Assembly: GCF_029892565.1 (NCBI RefSeq) | Contig: NZ_JARXVH010000002.1 | Coordinates: 722,501-786,500, forward strand | Reading direction: 5' to 3' | Length of the DNA stretch: 64,000 nt | DNA from: Streptomyces pseudovenezuelae | Lineage (GTDB): Bacteria; Actinomycetota; Actinomycetes; Streptomycetales; Streptomycetaceae | In this document: one piece after another, positions 33,966 to 42,199 of the stretch | Layout: every line of letters starts with the position of its first letter | Numbering within the stretch: the first letter of the stretch is position 1 | The notes under the pieces: model-generated | What the model saw: only the letters and a program-made list of their open reading frames with translations | Told to the model about the DNA's origin: nothing | Database searches by the model: none | Made by a program: the position numbers and the translations under genes

Positions 33966-34343
33966 CTACGCGAGCGGTTCGAGCCGCATCGTGGTGGAGT
34001 TCGCCTCGGGGCTGGTGATGGCCTTGATGATGTGGTCGGCGTAACTGCCGTACTTGCCGCGGTAGGCGGCGTCGACCCGGTCGTTGAGGGACGGGTCGAC
34101 GTCGACGAAGCTGACGTTCTTCTCCACGCCACCGGCTCGGATCCTGCCCTCCTGCCGGGCGCGTGTGCCGCGGTACCAGTCGGAGCCGGGACCGTTGACG
34201 GAACGCACGTAGATGTCGGCGCCGTCGCGGACGACCCAGATCGTGCGCCAGCCGCCGAGCGTGCCGCTCTTACGGAGAGACGCGATACGCAGCTCTTCGG
34301 CGCCCCCGACACGGTCGAGCTCGTCGTTCGTCCAGGTGGTCAT
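33966..34343 (-). CDS. DUF2255-family protein
   Basis: A 125-residue protein containing WRTIWVVRDGADIYVRSVNG and DWYRGTRARQEGRI, the characteristic DUF2255 core. The fold resembles the split barrel of small flavin- or F420-binding proteins, but no catalytic role is established. It lies between a zinc alcohol dehydrogenase and an aldo/keto reductase on one strand, so it is probably part of the same redox operon. Confidence 0.83.
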   Translation of the reverse strand: MTTWTNDELDRVGGAEELRIASLRKSGTLGGWRTIWVVRDGADIYVRSVNGPGSDWYRGTRARQEGRIRAGGVEKNVSFVDVDPSLNDRVDAAYRGKYGSYADHIIKAITSPEANSTTMRLEPLA

Positions 34344-34456
34344 GGGTGAGTTCCTCCGTGTGCCGGTGCTTTGGAGAAGGAGTCGAGCCGGACAGCTTCA
34401 GCGGTGCGGCTCCGGGCATGGGTGATGTCCTTGGGCGGGCGTGTGGGTGGGAGCGG

Positions 34457-35491
34457 TCAGGGCTGGATGAGGACCTTCAGTGCGGTCCGGTCTGCCATGG
34501 CGCGATAGCCGTCGGGTACACCGTCGAAGCCGACGGTCTGGTCGAAGACCCGGCCGGGCTGGACCGTGCCGTCGAGGATGTCGGGGAGAAGTTCCTCGAT
34601 GTAGGCGCGGGCCGGGGCGGCGCCGCCGGTGACGGTGATGTTGCCCATCATCGACTCGAACCCGAGCGGGATCTCGGTGTACTGGGCGACACCGAGTCGG
34701 CTGATCACACCGCCGTCGCGGACGATGCTCAGTGCCGTGTCCATGGCCTGTGCGGCGCCGACGGCCTCCACCACCGCGTGCGTGCCGTCGCCACCCGTCA
34801 GTTCCCGGACCCTCTCGATGCCCGCCTCACCGCGCTCGGCGACGACGTCCGTGGCGCCGAAGTCCCGGCCCAGGTCGGTACGGTCCGTGTGTCGGCCCAT
34901 GAGGATGATCTGCTCGGCGCCGAGACGCCTGGCCGCGAGCACCGCGCACAGACCCACCGCGCCGTCACCGATCACCGTCACCGACTTGCCAGGTGCGACC
35001 TTGGACGTCACCACGCCGTGGTGGCCGGTGCAGTACACGTCGGACAGGGTCAGCAGGGACGGCAGCAGAGCGGAGTCCTCCGCCACCGGCAGTTTCACCA
35101 GAGTGCCCTGCGCCTGGGGCACACGGACGGCCTCGCCCTGGCCGCCGTCCACACCGTTCGCGCCCCACTGGCCGCCGTGACGACAAGAGGTCTGCAACCC
35201 CTCTGCGCAGAAGTCGCAGGTGTTGTCCGCCCAGACGAAGGGCGCGACTACCAGGTCACCGGAGTTCAGCCCGGACACCTCCGAACCTAGGTCCTCGACC
35301 ACGCCGAGGAACTCGTGGCCCATGCGCCGGCCCTGCGCGGAGACCGGCATCGAGCCGTAGGGCCAGAGGTCGCTGCCGCAGACGCAGGAGCGGACGACGC
35401 GTACGACGGCGTCGCCGGCGTTCTGGATCTTGGGGTCGGGGACGTTCTCCACACGGACGTCGCCGGCGCCGTACATGAGTGCTGCGCGCAT
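34457..35491 (-). CDS. Zinc-dependent alcohol dehydrogenase-family protein
   Basis: A 344-residue MDR-superfamily enzyme. The catalytic zinc site is Cys38 in CVCGSDLW with the GHE at 58-60. The structural zinc loop TCDFCAEGLQTSC shows three Cys where many members have four. The nucleotide-binding motif is VIGDGAVGLCAVLAARRLGA. It oxidises alcohols or reduces aldehydes with NAD(P). Flanked by AKR and DUF2255 genes on the same strand. Confidence 0.9.
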   Translation of the reverse strand: MRAALMYGAGDVRVENVPDPKIQNAGDAVVRVVRSCVCGSDLWPYGSMPVSAQGRRMGHEFLGVVEDLGSEVSGLNSGDLVVAPFVWADNTCDFCAEGLQTSCRHGGQWGANGVDGGQGEAVRVPQAQGTLVKLPVAEDSALLPSLLTLSDVYCTGHHGVVTSKVAPGKSVTVIGDGAVGLCAVLAARRLGAEQIILMGRHTDRTDLGRDFGATDVVAERGEAGIERVRELTGGDGTHAVVEAVGAAQAMDTALSIVRDGGVISRLGVAQYTEIPLGFESMMGNITVTGGAAPARAYIEELLPDILDGTVQPGRVFDQTVGFDGVPDGYRAMADRTALKVLIQP

Positions 35492-35540
35492 GAGATCTTC
35501 CTCTTCCGATGGTGAGTTGACGGTGCGTCAGGAATTGGGT

Positions 35541-36506
35541 TCAGAAATAGCGGCCGCCGGTCGGGACGGGCAACGCGTCCAGCTCGGCGAGGTCGGCCGA
35601 GGTCAGCTCGACGTCCGCCGCCCCGGCGTTGTCGTGCAGGTACTTGGGGGTCTTGGTGCCGGGAATGGGGATGACGTGCTCACCTTGGGCCAGCACCCAG
35701 GCCAGCGCGACCTGCGCCGGGGTCGCGCCGATCCGCCCGGCAATCTGCTTGACCTTGTCGGCGAGGGCGAGGTTCTGTCGCAGCGCGTCCTGCTGGAAAC
35801 GGGCCAGGCCCCGGCGGAAGTCGTCCTGGGGCAGTTCGTCGAAGGAGGTGAACCGGCCGGTGAGGAAGCCCTTGCCGAGGGGCGAGTAAGGGACGAAGGC
35901 GATGCCCTGTTCCTGGCAGTGGGGGAGCACCTCCCGCGTCCAGTCCCGTGTCCAGAGGGACAGCTCCGACTGGACCGCCGTGATCGGGTGGACGGACTGG
36001 GCCCGCTCGATCTGCTCGACGGTCACCTCGGACAGGCCGATGTGCCGCGCCTTGCCCGCCGACACCGCCTCAGCCAGCGCGCCGACGCTTTCCTCGATCG
36101 GCACCTCGGGATCGACGCGGTGCAGGTAGTAGAGGTCGACGTGGTCGGTGTCGAGGCGGCGCAGGCTTTCGTCGACCGAGCGGCGGATGTGGTCGGGACT
36201 GCCGTTCGGCATCGGGCGCGGGGAAGCGTCCGAGCCGTGGTGGACCATGCCGACCTTGGTGGCCAGCACCGCCCGGTCACGGTGACCCCGGAGCGCCCGG
36301 CCGATGAGCTGCTCGTTCGTGTACGGCCCGTACACGTCAGCGGTGTCGAGGAACGTCATCCCTAGGTCGAGTGCCTGGTGGATCACCGCGACGGACGCGT
36401 CCTCGTCCCGCTGGGTGCTCATGTCGTAGCCGTACGACATGCCCATGCAGCCCAGGCCGACGACACCGACCTCGGGGCCTTTGCTGCCGAGAGCCGTGGT
36501 GCGCAT
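35541..36506 (-). CDS. Aldo/keto reductase (AKR11/13-like)
   Basis: A 321-residue reductase. It begins RTTALGSKGPEVGVVGLGCM and has TFLDTADVYGPYTNEQLIG with the Asp/Tyr pair, ATKVGM with the Lys, YYLHRVDP with the His, and VIPIPGTKTPKYLHDN near the NADPH site. The ATG at 36506 has a GGAGG site; an in-frame upstream extension has none. It is a different subfamily from the AKR at 33045. It is followed by the ADH gene on the same strand. Confidence 0.9.
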   Translation of the reverse strand: MRTTALGSKGPEVGVVGLGCMGMSYGYDMSTQRDEDASVAVIHQALDLGMTFLDTADVYGPYTNEQLIGRALRGHRDRAVLATKVGMVHHGSDASPRPMPNGSPDHIRRSVDESLRRLDTDHVDLYYLHRVDPEVPIEESVGALAEAVSAGKARHIGLSEVTVEQIERAQSVHPITAVQSELSLWTRDWTREVLPHCQEQGIAFVPYSPLGKGFLTGRFTSFDELPQDDFRRGLARFQQDALRQNLALADKVKQIAGRIGATPAQVALAWVLAQGEHVIPIPGTKTPKYLHDNAGAADVELTSADLAELDALPVPTGGRYF

Positions 36507-36528
36507 GTGTCCTCCTTCGGTTCGGTGT

Positions 36529-36942
36529 TCAGCGGGTGCTGCTGCGCGGCTGTGTGTACTCGGCGTCGTCGACCTTCTCCAGCCACGTCGTCTCGGGGCT
36601 GCCGTCGCCGCGGCCCTCCCACAGGGCGAGGTGCTCCATGAAGGCGTCGGGCGTGGCACCGTGCCAGTGCTCCTCGCCCGGCGGGGTGTGGACGGTGTCG
36701 CCCGGGTGGGCCTCGATGACCGTGCCGTCGCGGCCGCCGATCAGGGCGATGCCGGAGACTATGTGGAGTGTCTGGCCGAGGGCGTGGGAGTGCCAGTCGG
36801 TGCGGGCGCAGGGCGAGAAACGGACCAGGTTGAGACGGGCCCGGGACGGCTCCTGACCGGCGTACACGACGTCGAACCAGACGTCTCCGGTGAACCAGTC
36901 GCCGGGTGCCTTGGTGGTGGGCTGCTTTTTGAGGATTTCCAC
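36529..36942 (-). CDS. Cupin-domain protein, possibly the C-terminal half of a broken CMD-cupin gene
   Basis: A 137-residue frame if started at the GTG at 36942, which has AAGGA upstream. It shows a single cupin: FSPCARTDWHSHALGQTLHI with metal-ligand His residues, then HPGDTVHTPPGEEHWHGATP. Related proteins include (R)-mandelonitrile-lyase-like cupins. The frame is open upstream into a carboxymuconolactone-decarboxylase-like segment, and CMD-cupin fusions are known, so this is either an independent cupin gene or the surviving part of a fused gene broken near 37200. Confidence 0.66.
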   Translation of the reverse strand: MEILKKQPTTKAPGDWFTGDVWFDVVYAGQEPSRARLNLVRFSPCARTDWHSHALGQTLHIVSGIALIGGRDGTVIEAHPGDTVHTPPGEEHWHGATPDAFMEHLALWEGRGDGSPETTWLEKVDDAEYTQPRSSTR

Positions 36943-37303
36943 GTTGCCGTTCCTTGCTGGGGTCGGTCGGTCAGATCCGGGAGCCTGGGCTTCGACGATG
37001 TCCTTGAGCTGGGCGATCGCGCTCATGACGTTGGGCCATCCGGCGTAGAGCGTGAGATGGGTGATGGTTTCGACCGGCTCGTCCTTGCTCAAGCCGTCGC
37101 GCGGTGCCGCGCGCGGATGGAAGCCGAGCCGGTCGGCGCGGTACGTAGCGGTCGGTGGGGTGACCGTGATCAGGTCGTGGTCGCGCGGGGACGGGCCCGA
37201 GCGCTCCCACCCGCCCGGGGAGCAGGACGTCGTCGGTCAGTTCGCCGAATTTCGGCGCGCAGTCGCCGAGCAGCTTCCGGGCGGGAGTCGACTCCACCGC
37301 CAT
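36943..37303 (-). pseudogene. Frameshifted carboxymuconolactone decarboxylase-family gene
   Basis: From the ATG at 37303 one frame reads STPARKLLGDCAPKFGELTD, the start of a CMD domain. Near 37200-37215 the similarity shifts frame to SGPSPRDHDLITVTPPTATY, then RADRLGFHPRA and SKDEPVETITHLTLYAGWPN, the C-terminal part of the same family, running in frame into the cupin. At least one frameshift is needed, and several normally conserved hydrophobic positions are altered (for example TVTPPT where TVAAL would be expected). The gene is decayed. Confidence 0.62.
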
Positions 37304-37394
37304 GGGTGGTGCTCGTGTGGAGCGCGTTGACGGGCATGGCGTCCATACCGATCTGTCTGACGTCCAGTTCGCTGCCGAGCTTGATGTGCTTCAT
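37296..37394 (-). pseudogene. N-terminal remnant of an aldo/keto reductase gene
   Basis: About 33 codons starting at the ATG at 37394 read MKHIKLGSELDVRQIGMDAM, then PVNALHTSTTHGG. This matches the opening of AKR proteins (LGS..V..IGLGCMGMS) such as the neighbour at 36506. It then runs straight into the CMD remnant without the DTA-VYG active-site region. The rest of the gene is gone. Confidence 0.42.
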
Positions 37395-37504
37395 CGGGTG
37401 CTCCGTGTGTCGGGTGCCCGCCGGGTTCGTCTCGCCGGGGCCGGAGATCGCAGGCGCGAGAAATTGATCTTCAGCTTCTTCCAGGGTGGGGGTTCCGGGC
37501 GGCC

Positions 37505-37563
37505 GGTGGCAGGCCGTGTTGTGCCGGGGAGCGGTGTTCCCGGGTGTGACAGGGCCCCCCACC
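37505..37563. repeat. 59-bp repeat, copy 1, in the MmyB-type promoter
   Basis: This stretch upstream of the MmyB-type gene at 37604 matches 41013-41071 at 51 of 59 positions by eye, with GTGCCGGGGAGCGGTGTTCC identical for 20 bases. Its 3' part contains the GGGTGTGACAGGGCCCC element also seen before the gene at 32159. It is therefore at once a promoter element and one copy of a local duplication. Confidence 0.72.
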
Positions 37564-37603
37564 TGCCTCCCGCGCAGGTCACGGGCCACGCAGACTGGAC
37601 GGT

Positions 37604-38536
37604 ATGACGAGTGAGCAGCACAGCGGCACCGAGTTGGGACGCTTTCTGCGTGCCCGCCGGGCCCGGGTGACGCCTGAGGACGTCGGGCTGGTGGGTGGGA
37701 CCGGAGTGCGGCGTACGCCTGGGCTGCGCCGTGAGGAGCTGGCCACTCTGTCCGGTATCAGCATCGACTACTACACCCGCCTGGAGCGGGGGAGGGAGAC
37801 CCGTCCGAGCCCGTCCGTCGTGGACGCGCTGGCCCGTGCCATGCAACTGGGGGAGGAGGAACACGAGCACCTGCGCAGCCTCGTCGCCCTGGCCGCGCGG
37901 TCCGCGCCGCAACCTTCCCCTGGGGGAGGCCCCCAGACCGCGCCCAGCCGCACGGTGCGGCCCGGAGCGAAGCTCCTGTTGGAGAACCTGCGTCCCTACC
38001 CGGCATATGTGGTCGGCCGCAGCAGCGACATCCTGGCCGCCAACCCCTCGGGCCTTCGGCTGCTGGCCGGGATCGAGGAATGGCCCGCCAAGCAGCGCAA
38101 CATCGCACGCTACGTCTTCCTGCACCCCGCTGCCCGTGACCTGTTCGTCGACTGGAACATCGCGGTACGAGGTTGTGTCGCCCGGTTGCGTGCCCTGGCC
38201 GGCACCGATCCCGACGCCCCCGACCTTGCGCAGCTGGTGGGTGAACTCCTGCTCAAGAGCCCGGACTTCGCTCGCATGTGGGAGCGGTACGACGTGAAAA
38301 GCCGTACGCAGGGCCGCAAGACGTTCTGCCACCCTGAGGTGGGCGACCTCACCCTCGGCTACCAATCCCTCGTTCTGGAGGGCACCCCCGGCCACCGGCT
38401 CGTCGCGTACTACGCCGAACCCGCCACTCCGGAGCACGATGCCGTCGCCCTGCTGGACATGCTCGCTCACGAGCCTGTCACCGCTACGACGCCGCCCCAC
38501 GCCGGGACGGACGCGGCGGCGTCCCCGTCGGCCTGA
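37604..38536 (+). CDS. XRE regulator with MmyB-type ligand-binding domain
   Basis: A 310-residue paralogue of the regulator at 32159. The helix-turn-helix begins ELGRFLRARRARVTPEDVGL and contains GLRREELATLSGISIDYYTR. The MmyB domain has LRPYPAYVVGRSSDILAANP and KTFCHPEVGDLTLGYQSLVL. The linker between them (about residues 100-115) contains PSPGGGPQ, encoded by a perfect hairpin CTGGGGG-AGG-CCCCCAG (37920-37936) absent from the paralogue. It lies between reductase-type genes on the minus strand and an SDR gene, which it probably regulates. Confidence 0.92.
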   Translation: MTSEQHSGTELGRFLRARRARVTPEDVGLVGGTGVRRTPGLRREELATLSGISIDYYTRLERGRETRPSPSVVDALARAMQLGEEEHEHLRSLVALAARSAPQPSPGGGPQTAPSRTVRPGAKLLLENLRPYPAYVVGRSSDILAANPSGLRLLAGIEEWPAKQRNIARYVFLHPAARDLFVDWNIAVRGCVARLRALAGTDPDAPDLAQLVGELLLKSPDFARMWERYDVKSRTQGRKTFCHPEVGDLTLGYQSLVLEGTPGHRLVAYYAEPATPEHDAVALLDMLAHEPVTATTPPHAGTDAAASPSA

Positions 38537-38810
38537 GAGCGGCCCTCTTCGCTGATCGGGCGCGGATCCCAGGTGGCCGGCGTCTGCGGGGCACTTGGTG
38601 GTCCGGGGCGGGTCATCCTGGCCGCGACGCGGCAGATGCGCAGGCAGGTCACAGCGGTGAAGCCGGGCAGCACGTAGGACGGCAGACAAAGCGGTGTGCC
38701 GCTGCGGCGCGGCAATTGTGCACCGCCTGGGGTGTCAGGGTGCGGACCAGCCGTTCGCCCGGCTCCCGGACGGTGAGCCAGGATCCGGGCGGATCTGCGG
38801 CCTCGGCTCG
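38537..38810. other. Intergenic region, no feature recognised
   Basis: A 274-bp gap between the convergent regulator and SDR genes. I see no convincing frame, repeat or strong hairpin here. Confidence 0.35.
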
Positions 38811-39659
38811 TTACGGCGTCGACAGCTCGCCGGCGCGCAGTGCCGCGGTCACGCCGCCGTCCATCAGGAGGTCGGCTCCGGTGATGAAGCCGGCCTCGCG
38901 GCCGAGTAGGAAGGCGGCGGCAGCGGCGACCTCCTCGGAGGCGCCGAACCGCTTGGCGGCCGAAACCTCGCGTACCTTGTCGAACCACTCGCGGCGTGGG
39001 CCGGAGAGCTCGTCGAGGGCCAACGGGGTGATGATCACGCCGGGGCTGACGGCGTTGACGCGGGCTCCGCGCTTGCCCCACGCGGCGGCGGCGGTCTGCA
39101 CACGCAGTGAGTTGGCCCGCTTGGACATGGCGTAGGCGTGGACGGACGAGCCGAGCTGGTCGGGCTGCAGGAACGGCAGCGCGAGCAGCTGTGAGGTCTC
39201 GGTGGTCGCGAGCGCGTGCTCGATCTCGGGCGCGTAGGGGCTCTCCCGGTGTCCGGCCATGCTGGCGACCACGATGCCGGCCCCGCCGGGCGCGATCACA
39301 CGGGCGAAGGCGTCCAGGACATACGCCGTGCCGAGCAGATCGACGTGCAGCAGCCGTTCGACGGTCGCCTGGGTGGGGGAGACGCCGGCGGCCTGGATCA
39401 CCTGGGTGACCGCGCCCATCTCGGCGGCCGTGGCGGCCAGCGCCTCGACCTGGGCCGGATCGGAGATGTCGGTGGTCTGGACGGCCACCTCGTAGCCCTC
39501 GCCGCGCAGCTGGTCGGCGGCGGCCTCCGAGGCCTTTTCGTCGTGGGCGGCCAGCAGCAGGGTGCGGCCGGTGCCGACCCGGCGGGCGATGGCCAGGCCG
39601 ATGCTGCCGGGGCCGATGACGACGACGATTTCCTTGGGGGCCCTGTTTTCTTTGCTCAT
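38811..39659 (-). CDS. Short-chain dehydrogenase/reductase
   Basis: A 282-residue SDR. The cofactor motif is VVVIGPGSIGLAIARRVGTG, a GxGxxG-like variant of the usual TGxxxGxG. VVASMAG supplies the catalytic Ser and YAMSKRAN the Tyr-x3-Lys. GARVNAVSPGVIITPLA and FITGADLLMDGG are standard SDR ends. It oxidises or reduces an alcohol/ketone with NAD(P). Convergent with the MmyB-type regulator. The variant cofactor loop suggests the atypical SDR class that MmyB-type regulators often accompany. Confidence 0.9.
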   Translation of the reverse strand: MSKENRAPKEIVVVIGPGSIGLAIARRVGTGRTLLLAAHDEKASEAAADQLRGEGYEVAVQTTDISDPAQVEALAATAAEMGAVTQVIQAAGVSPTQATVERLLHVDLLGTAYVLDAFARVIAPGGAGIVVASMAGHRESPYAPEIEHALATTETSQLLALPFLQPDQLGSSVHAYAMSKRANSLRVQTAAAAWGKRGARVNAVSPGVIITPLALDELSGPRREWFDKVREVSAAKRFGASEEVAAAAAFLLGREAGFITGADLLMDGGVTAALRAGELSTP

Positions 39660-39826
39660 GTCTCAGGCTCCTTCATTCCGTGTTCTCGGGTGGTCGGATG
39701 TCCTGGGCGTGGCCGACGGGCCGGTCACCTGCTCGCTGCCGACGCACCGCTCGGCGTCGCGCTCGAGCTGCGTCCGATCCAGGCCTGACGATCTTCCCGA
39801 CTGCTGCAGGAGATGTGGTGGTCCGG

Positions 39827-40837
39827 TCAGGACGCCGCTTCGGCAAACAGGGCGGAGAAGTTGATCTTCCCCTGCTGCAGTTTCGCGTCGCGGGACTTGG
39901 CGAACCCACCATCGGTGATGTACAGCCGATGTCCTCGCACCACGGTGGCGGTCGGCGAGGCGAGCCCGTCGGCGCTGGTCAGCACGGTCTTCTTGGCGCC
40001 GTTCGGATAGACGACGGTGATCTCGTTGGGGCTGTTCAGCGCGGCGAACACCACGTCGGACCGGCCGCTCAGGAAGGTGAAGTCGTCGATGCCCACGACG
40101 TCGCTGGTCACGACATGGACGGGGCCGGCCGAACCGGCGGCGGTGACCGGCACCCGCAGCAGGGTCCCCTTGCTGAGATTGGAGACCCACACAGCGCCGT
40201 TGTGGGAACGGAGCCTGTTCGCGCCCAGCGGCAGTGGGGATTCCGCCGGCGCGAGTGAGGCGTGGGTCAGCCAGCGAGCCGCCGTTCCACCCGAGACCGG
40301 AACGGTCCAGACAGCGCCCTTGAAGCTCTCGGCGACGTACAGCGTGCGTCCGGCCTGGTCGATGGCCAGGCCGTTGGGGAGTTCACCGGCGGGCAGGGCG
40401 GCGATACGCCGGGGGCTTCCGCCCAGAGGCAGTTTCCACACGCCGGACCGGGCAGCGTCGGTGGAGGACACGTTGTGGTAGACGCTGCCGTCGAGGCCGC
40501 GCGTGTTGCCGGTGATCATGTCACCCGGCTGCCCGGCGACGAGCACCGCACGGTGCCCGGACACGTCGACCCGCACGAGCGCCGGACGCCTGCCCGCCGA
40601 ACCGCCCAGCATCGAGACGGTCAGCGAGCCGTCCGGGTTGAGGGTGACGTTCTCCGGCGCGTCGCCGACGGCGAAGTCGAACGAGGCGACGGTCTTCACA
40701 TGGGTGACGACCGGCTTCGGCTGTGCCTGTCCCGACGCGGCGGACGCGTACGGCGCCGAGACGAGGACGGCTGACGTCGCGACAACGGCTGCCACGAGTC
40801 GGAACTGTTTCTGCAGGGGGATTCGTCCGTGGTTCAT
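39827..40837 (-). CDS. Secreted ScyD/ScyE- or SMP-30-like beta-propeller protein
   Basis: A 336-residue exported protein. The signal peptide ends around residue 34 (LVAAVVATSAVLVSAPYASA). Repeating propeller strands follow: APENVTLNPDGSLTVSMLGG, LPNGLAIDQAGRTLYVAES, FKGAVWTVPVSGG and SHNGAVWVSNLSKGTLLRVP. Such proteins resemble SMP-30/gluconolactonase or the ScyD/ScyE group; a lactonase or binding role is possible. Metal-site residues typical of true SMP-30 enzymes are not clear. Monocistronic as far as can be seen. Confidence 0.8.
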   Translation of the reverse strand: MNHGRIPLQKQFRLVAAVVATSAVLVSAPYASAASGQAQPKPVVTHVKTVASFDFAVGDAPENVTLNPDGSLTVSMLGGSAGRRPALVRVDVSGHRAVLVAGQPGDMITGNTRGLDGSVYHNVSSTDAARSGVWKLPLGGSPRRIAALPAGELPNGLAIDQAGRTLYVAESFKGAVWTVPVSGGTAARWLTHASLAPAESPLPLGANRLRSHNGAVWVSNLSKGTLLRVPVTAAGSAGPVHVVTSDVVGIDDFTFLSGRSDVVFAALNSPNEITVVYPNGAKKTVLTSADGLASPTATVVRGHRLYITDGGFAKSRDAKLQQGKINFSALFAEAAS

Positions 40838-41224
40838 CGCATTCTCTTCATGTTGCGGCCGTGCCCTCACCCAGCCCTGGGCAGTCCTCGGTGGGGTCGG
40901 ACAGTGATGTTGACGAGACCGAGCGAGCACAGGCGAAGTGCCCGGTGCCCTCGGTCCGAGGCGTCACGCGTGGCCGCTGGGCCCAATGCCAAGCTAGGGG
41001 TTTCGCCTGGTGGGTGACAGGCCGGGCTGTGCCGGGGAGCGGTGTTCCTGGCTGCGACACGGCCCCCCACTCGCCGCGCATGCGGGCCAGGGCCCCGGGT
41101 GGCATACGCGCAGGTCAAGGAGTGCTGAACGCCGAGATGCCAGGGCTGATCTGCTGGCGATGTCCCGAGCGGACACAATCATGTCTCGTGTTCGGCGCTG
41201 GTTCGACGGCCCTCGATGTCCGGT
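40838..41224. other. Gene-free region with a relic copy of the MmyB-type promoter
   Basis: The 387-bp gap between the propeller gene and the ThuA-like gene carries no convincing frame. Its notable content is the 59-bp repeat at 41013-41071, followed by GCGCAGGTCA at 41102-41111, which also follows the repeat before the gene at 37604 (37571-37580). No regulator gene follows, so this looks like a leftover or duplicated promoter. Confidence 0.5.
41013..41071. repeat. 59-bp repeat, copy 2 (orphan promoter copy)
   Basis: It matches 37505-37563 at 51 of 59 positions in the same orientation, including 20 identical bases GTGCCGGGGAGCGGTGTTCC. The operator-like part has diverged (GGCTGCGACACGGCCCCCCA instead of GGGTGTGACAGGGCCCCCCA). 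It stands without a downstream MmyB-type gene. Confidence 0.7.
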
Positions 41225-42199
41225 TCAACGGCCTCGGCAAAAAGGTGTCCTGCCCATGGCTGACTCGATGCCGCCGAGGATGAGCTTCTGGTACTGCTCG
41301 GCGCCGGGGAAGGAGCCGTCGGTGGTGAAGTCCTTGGCGTCGTGGCCGAGGGTGGTGAGCCAGGCTCGGCCGCCGTCGTAGTACTGGCACCAGGCCACCG
41401 GGTGGACCTTGCCGTGTCCGGGGTGGCCCATGCTGCCGGTGACCCCTTTGGCGAGGGTGGACTCGTCGACGGTGGCGAGGAGGCGGACCTTGGACGGGGC
41501 GGGGACGAGGTTGTACCACTCGTCGGTGAAGTCCCAGCGGGCCGGGAGATCCGCGGTGGAGGAGTCGTGGCGGTCCTGGGTGACGACGGTGCCGGCTTGT
41601 TCGGGGCCGTGGTCGTAGTAGTTGGCGCCGCCCAACAGGCCTTCGTACCAGGGCCAGTTGTATTCCGTACCGAACGCGTTGTGGATGCCGACGAAGCCTC
41701 CGCCGCCTCGGATGTACTGGCGTAGTGACGTCTGTGCGGCGTCGTCGAGGGTATCGCGGCTGGTGGAGTAGAAGATGACCGCGTTGTACCTGAACAGCTG
41801 TGCTGAGCTGGCGAGTTGGGTGACGTCCTCGGTCCAGTCGACGGTGAAGCCGTTGTCCTGGCCCAGCTTGACGACCGCGTTCTGTACGACGTTGGCGGCG
41901 GTGAGCGCCGGGTCCGGACCGGTGCCGAGCGCGGGGCCGAGGTTGGCGTGCCGGGGGCCGGCGGTGCGGGTGTAGAGCAACACCTTGTAGCCGTCGGTGG
42001 CCGGGGAGAAGTTGCCCCAGTCGTGATAGCACTTGGGGCTGGTGCCGCGGCAGACGCCGTAGTCGGGGTCGCCGAGTTCCTGAGCGCTGGTGGGCCGTGA
42101 CTGGGCGGAGGCCTGGTATCGGCCGCCGAAGAAGGCGGCCAGGGCGACGAGAACGATCGCCAGTGCAATGGACAGCGGGGTGCGGGTTCTTGCCGTCAT
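41225..42199 (-). CDS. Secreted ThuA-like protein
   Basis: A 324-residue protein with an N-terminal hydrophobic helix (LSIALAIVLVALAAFFGG), so exported or membrane-tethered. The ThuA/trehalose-utilisation fold (class I glutamine amidotransferase-like) is indicated by YKVLLYTRTAGPRHANLG, NAVIFYSTSRDTLDDAAQ, IRGGGGFVGIHNAFGTEY and WPWYEGLLGGANYYDHG. Its ATG overlaps the stop of the PQQ-type gene (ATGA), so the two are made together. ThuA-like proteins in secreted sugar-oxidation clusters are of unknown activity. Confidence 0.86.
   Translation of the reverse strand: MTARTRTPLSIALAIVLVALAAFFGGRYQASAQSRPTSAQELGDPDYGVCRGTSPKCYHDWGNFSPATDGYKVLLYTRTAGPRHANLGPALGTGPDPALTAANVVQNAVVKLGQDNGFTVDWTEDVTQLASSAQLFRYNAVIFYSTSRDTLDDAAQTSLRQYIRGGGGFVGIHNAFGTEYNWPWYEGLLGGANYYDHGPEQAGTVVTQDRHDSSTADLPARWDFTDEWYNLVPAPSKVRLLATVDESTLAKGVTGSMGHPGHGKVHPVAWCQYYDGGRAWLTTLGHDAKDFTTDGSFPGAEQYQKLILGGIESAMGRTPFCRGR

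Noticed and set aside
40994..41224. Short frames in the gap before the ThuA-like gene
   Set aside because: No family motif, ribosome site or consistent codon use; the region is better explained by the promoter repeat.
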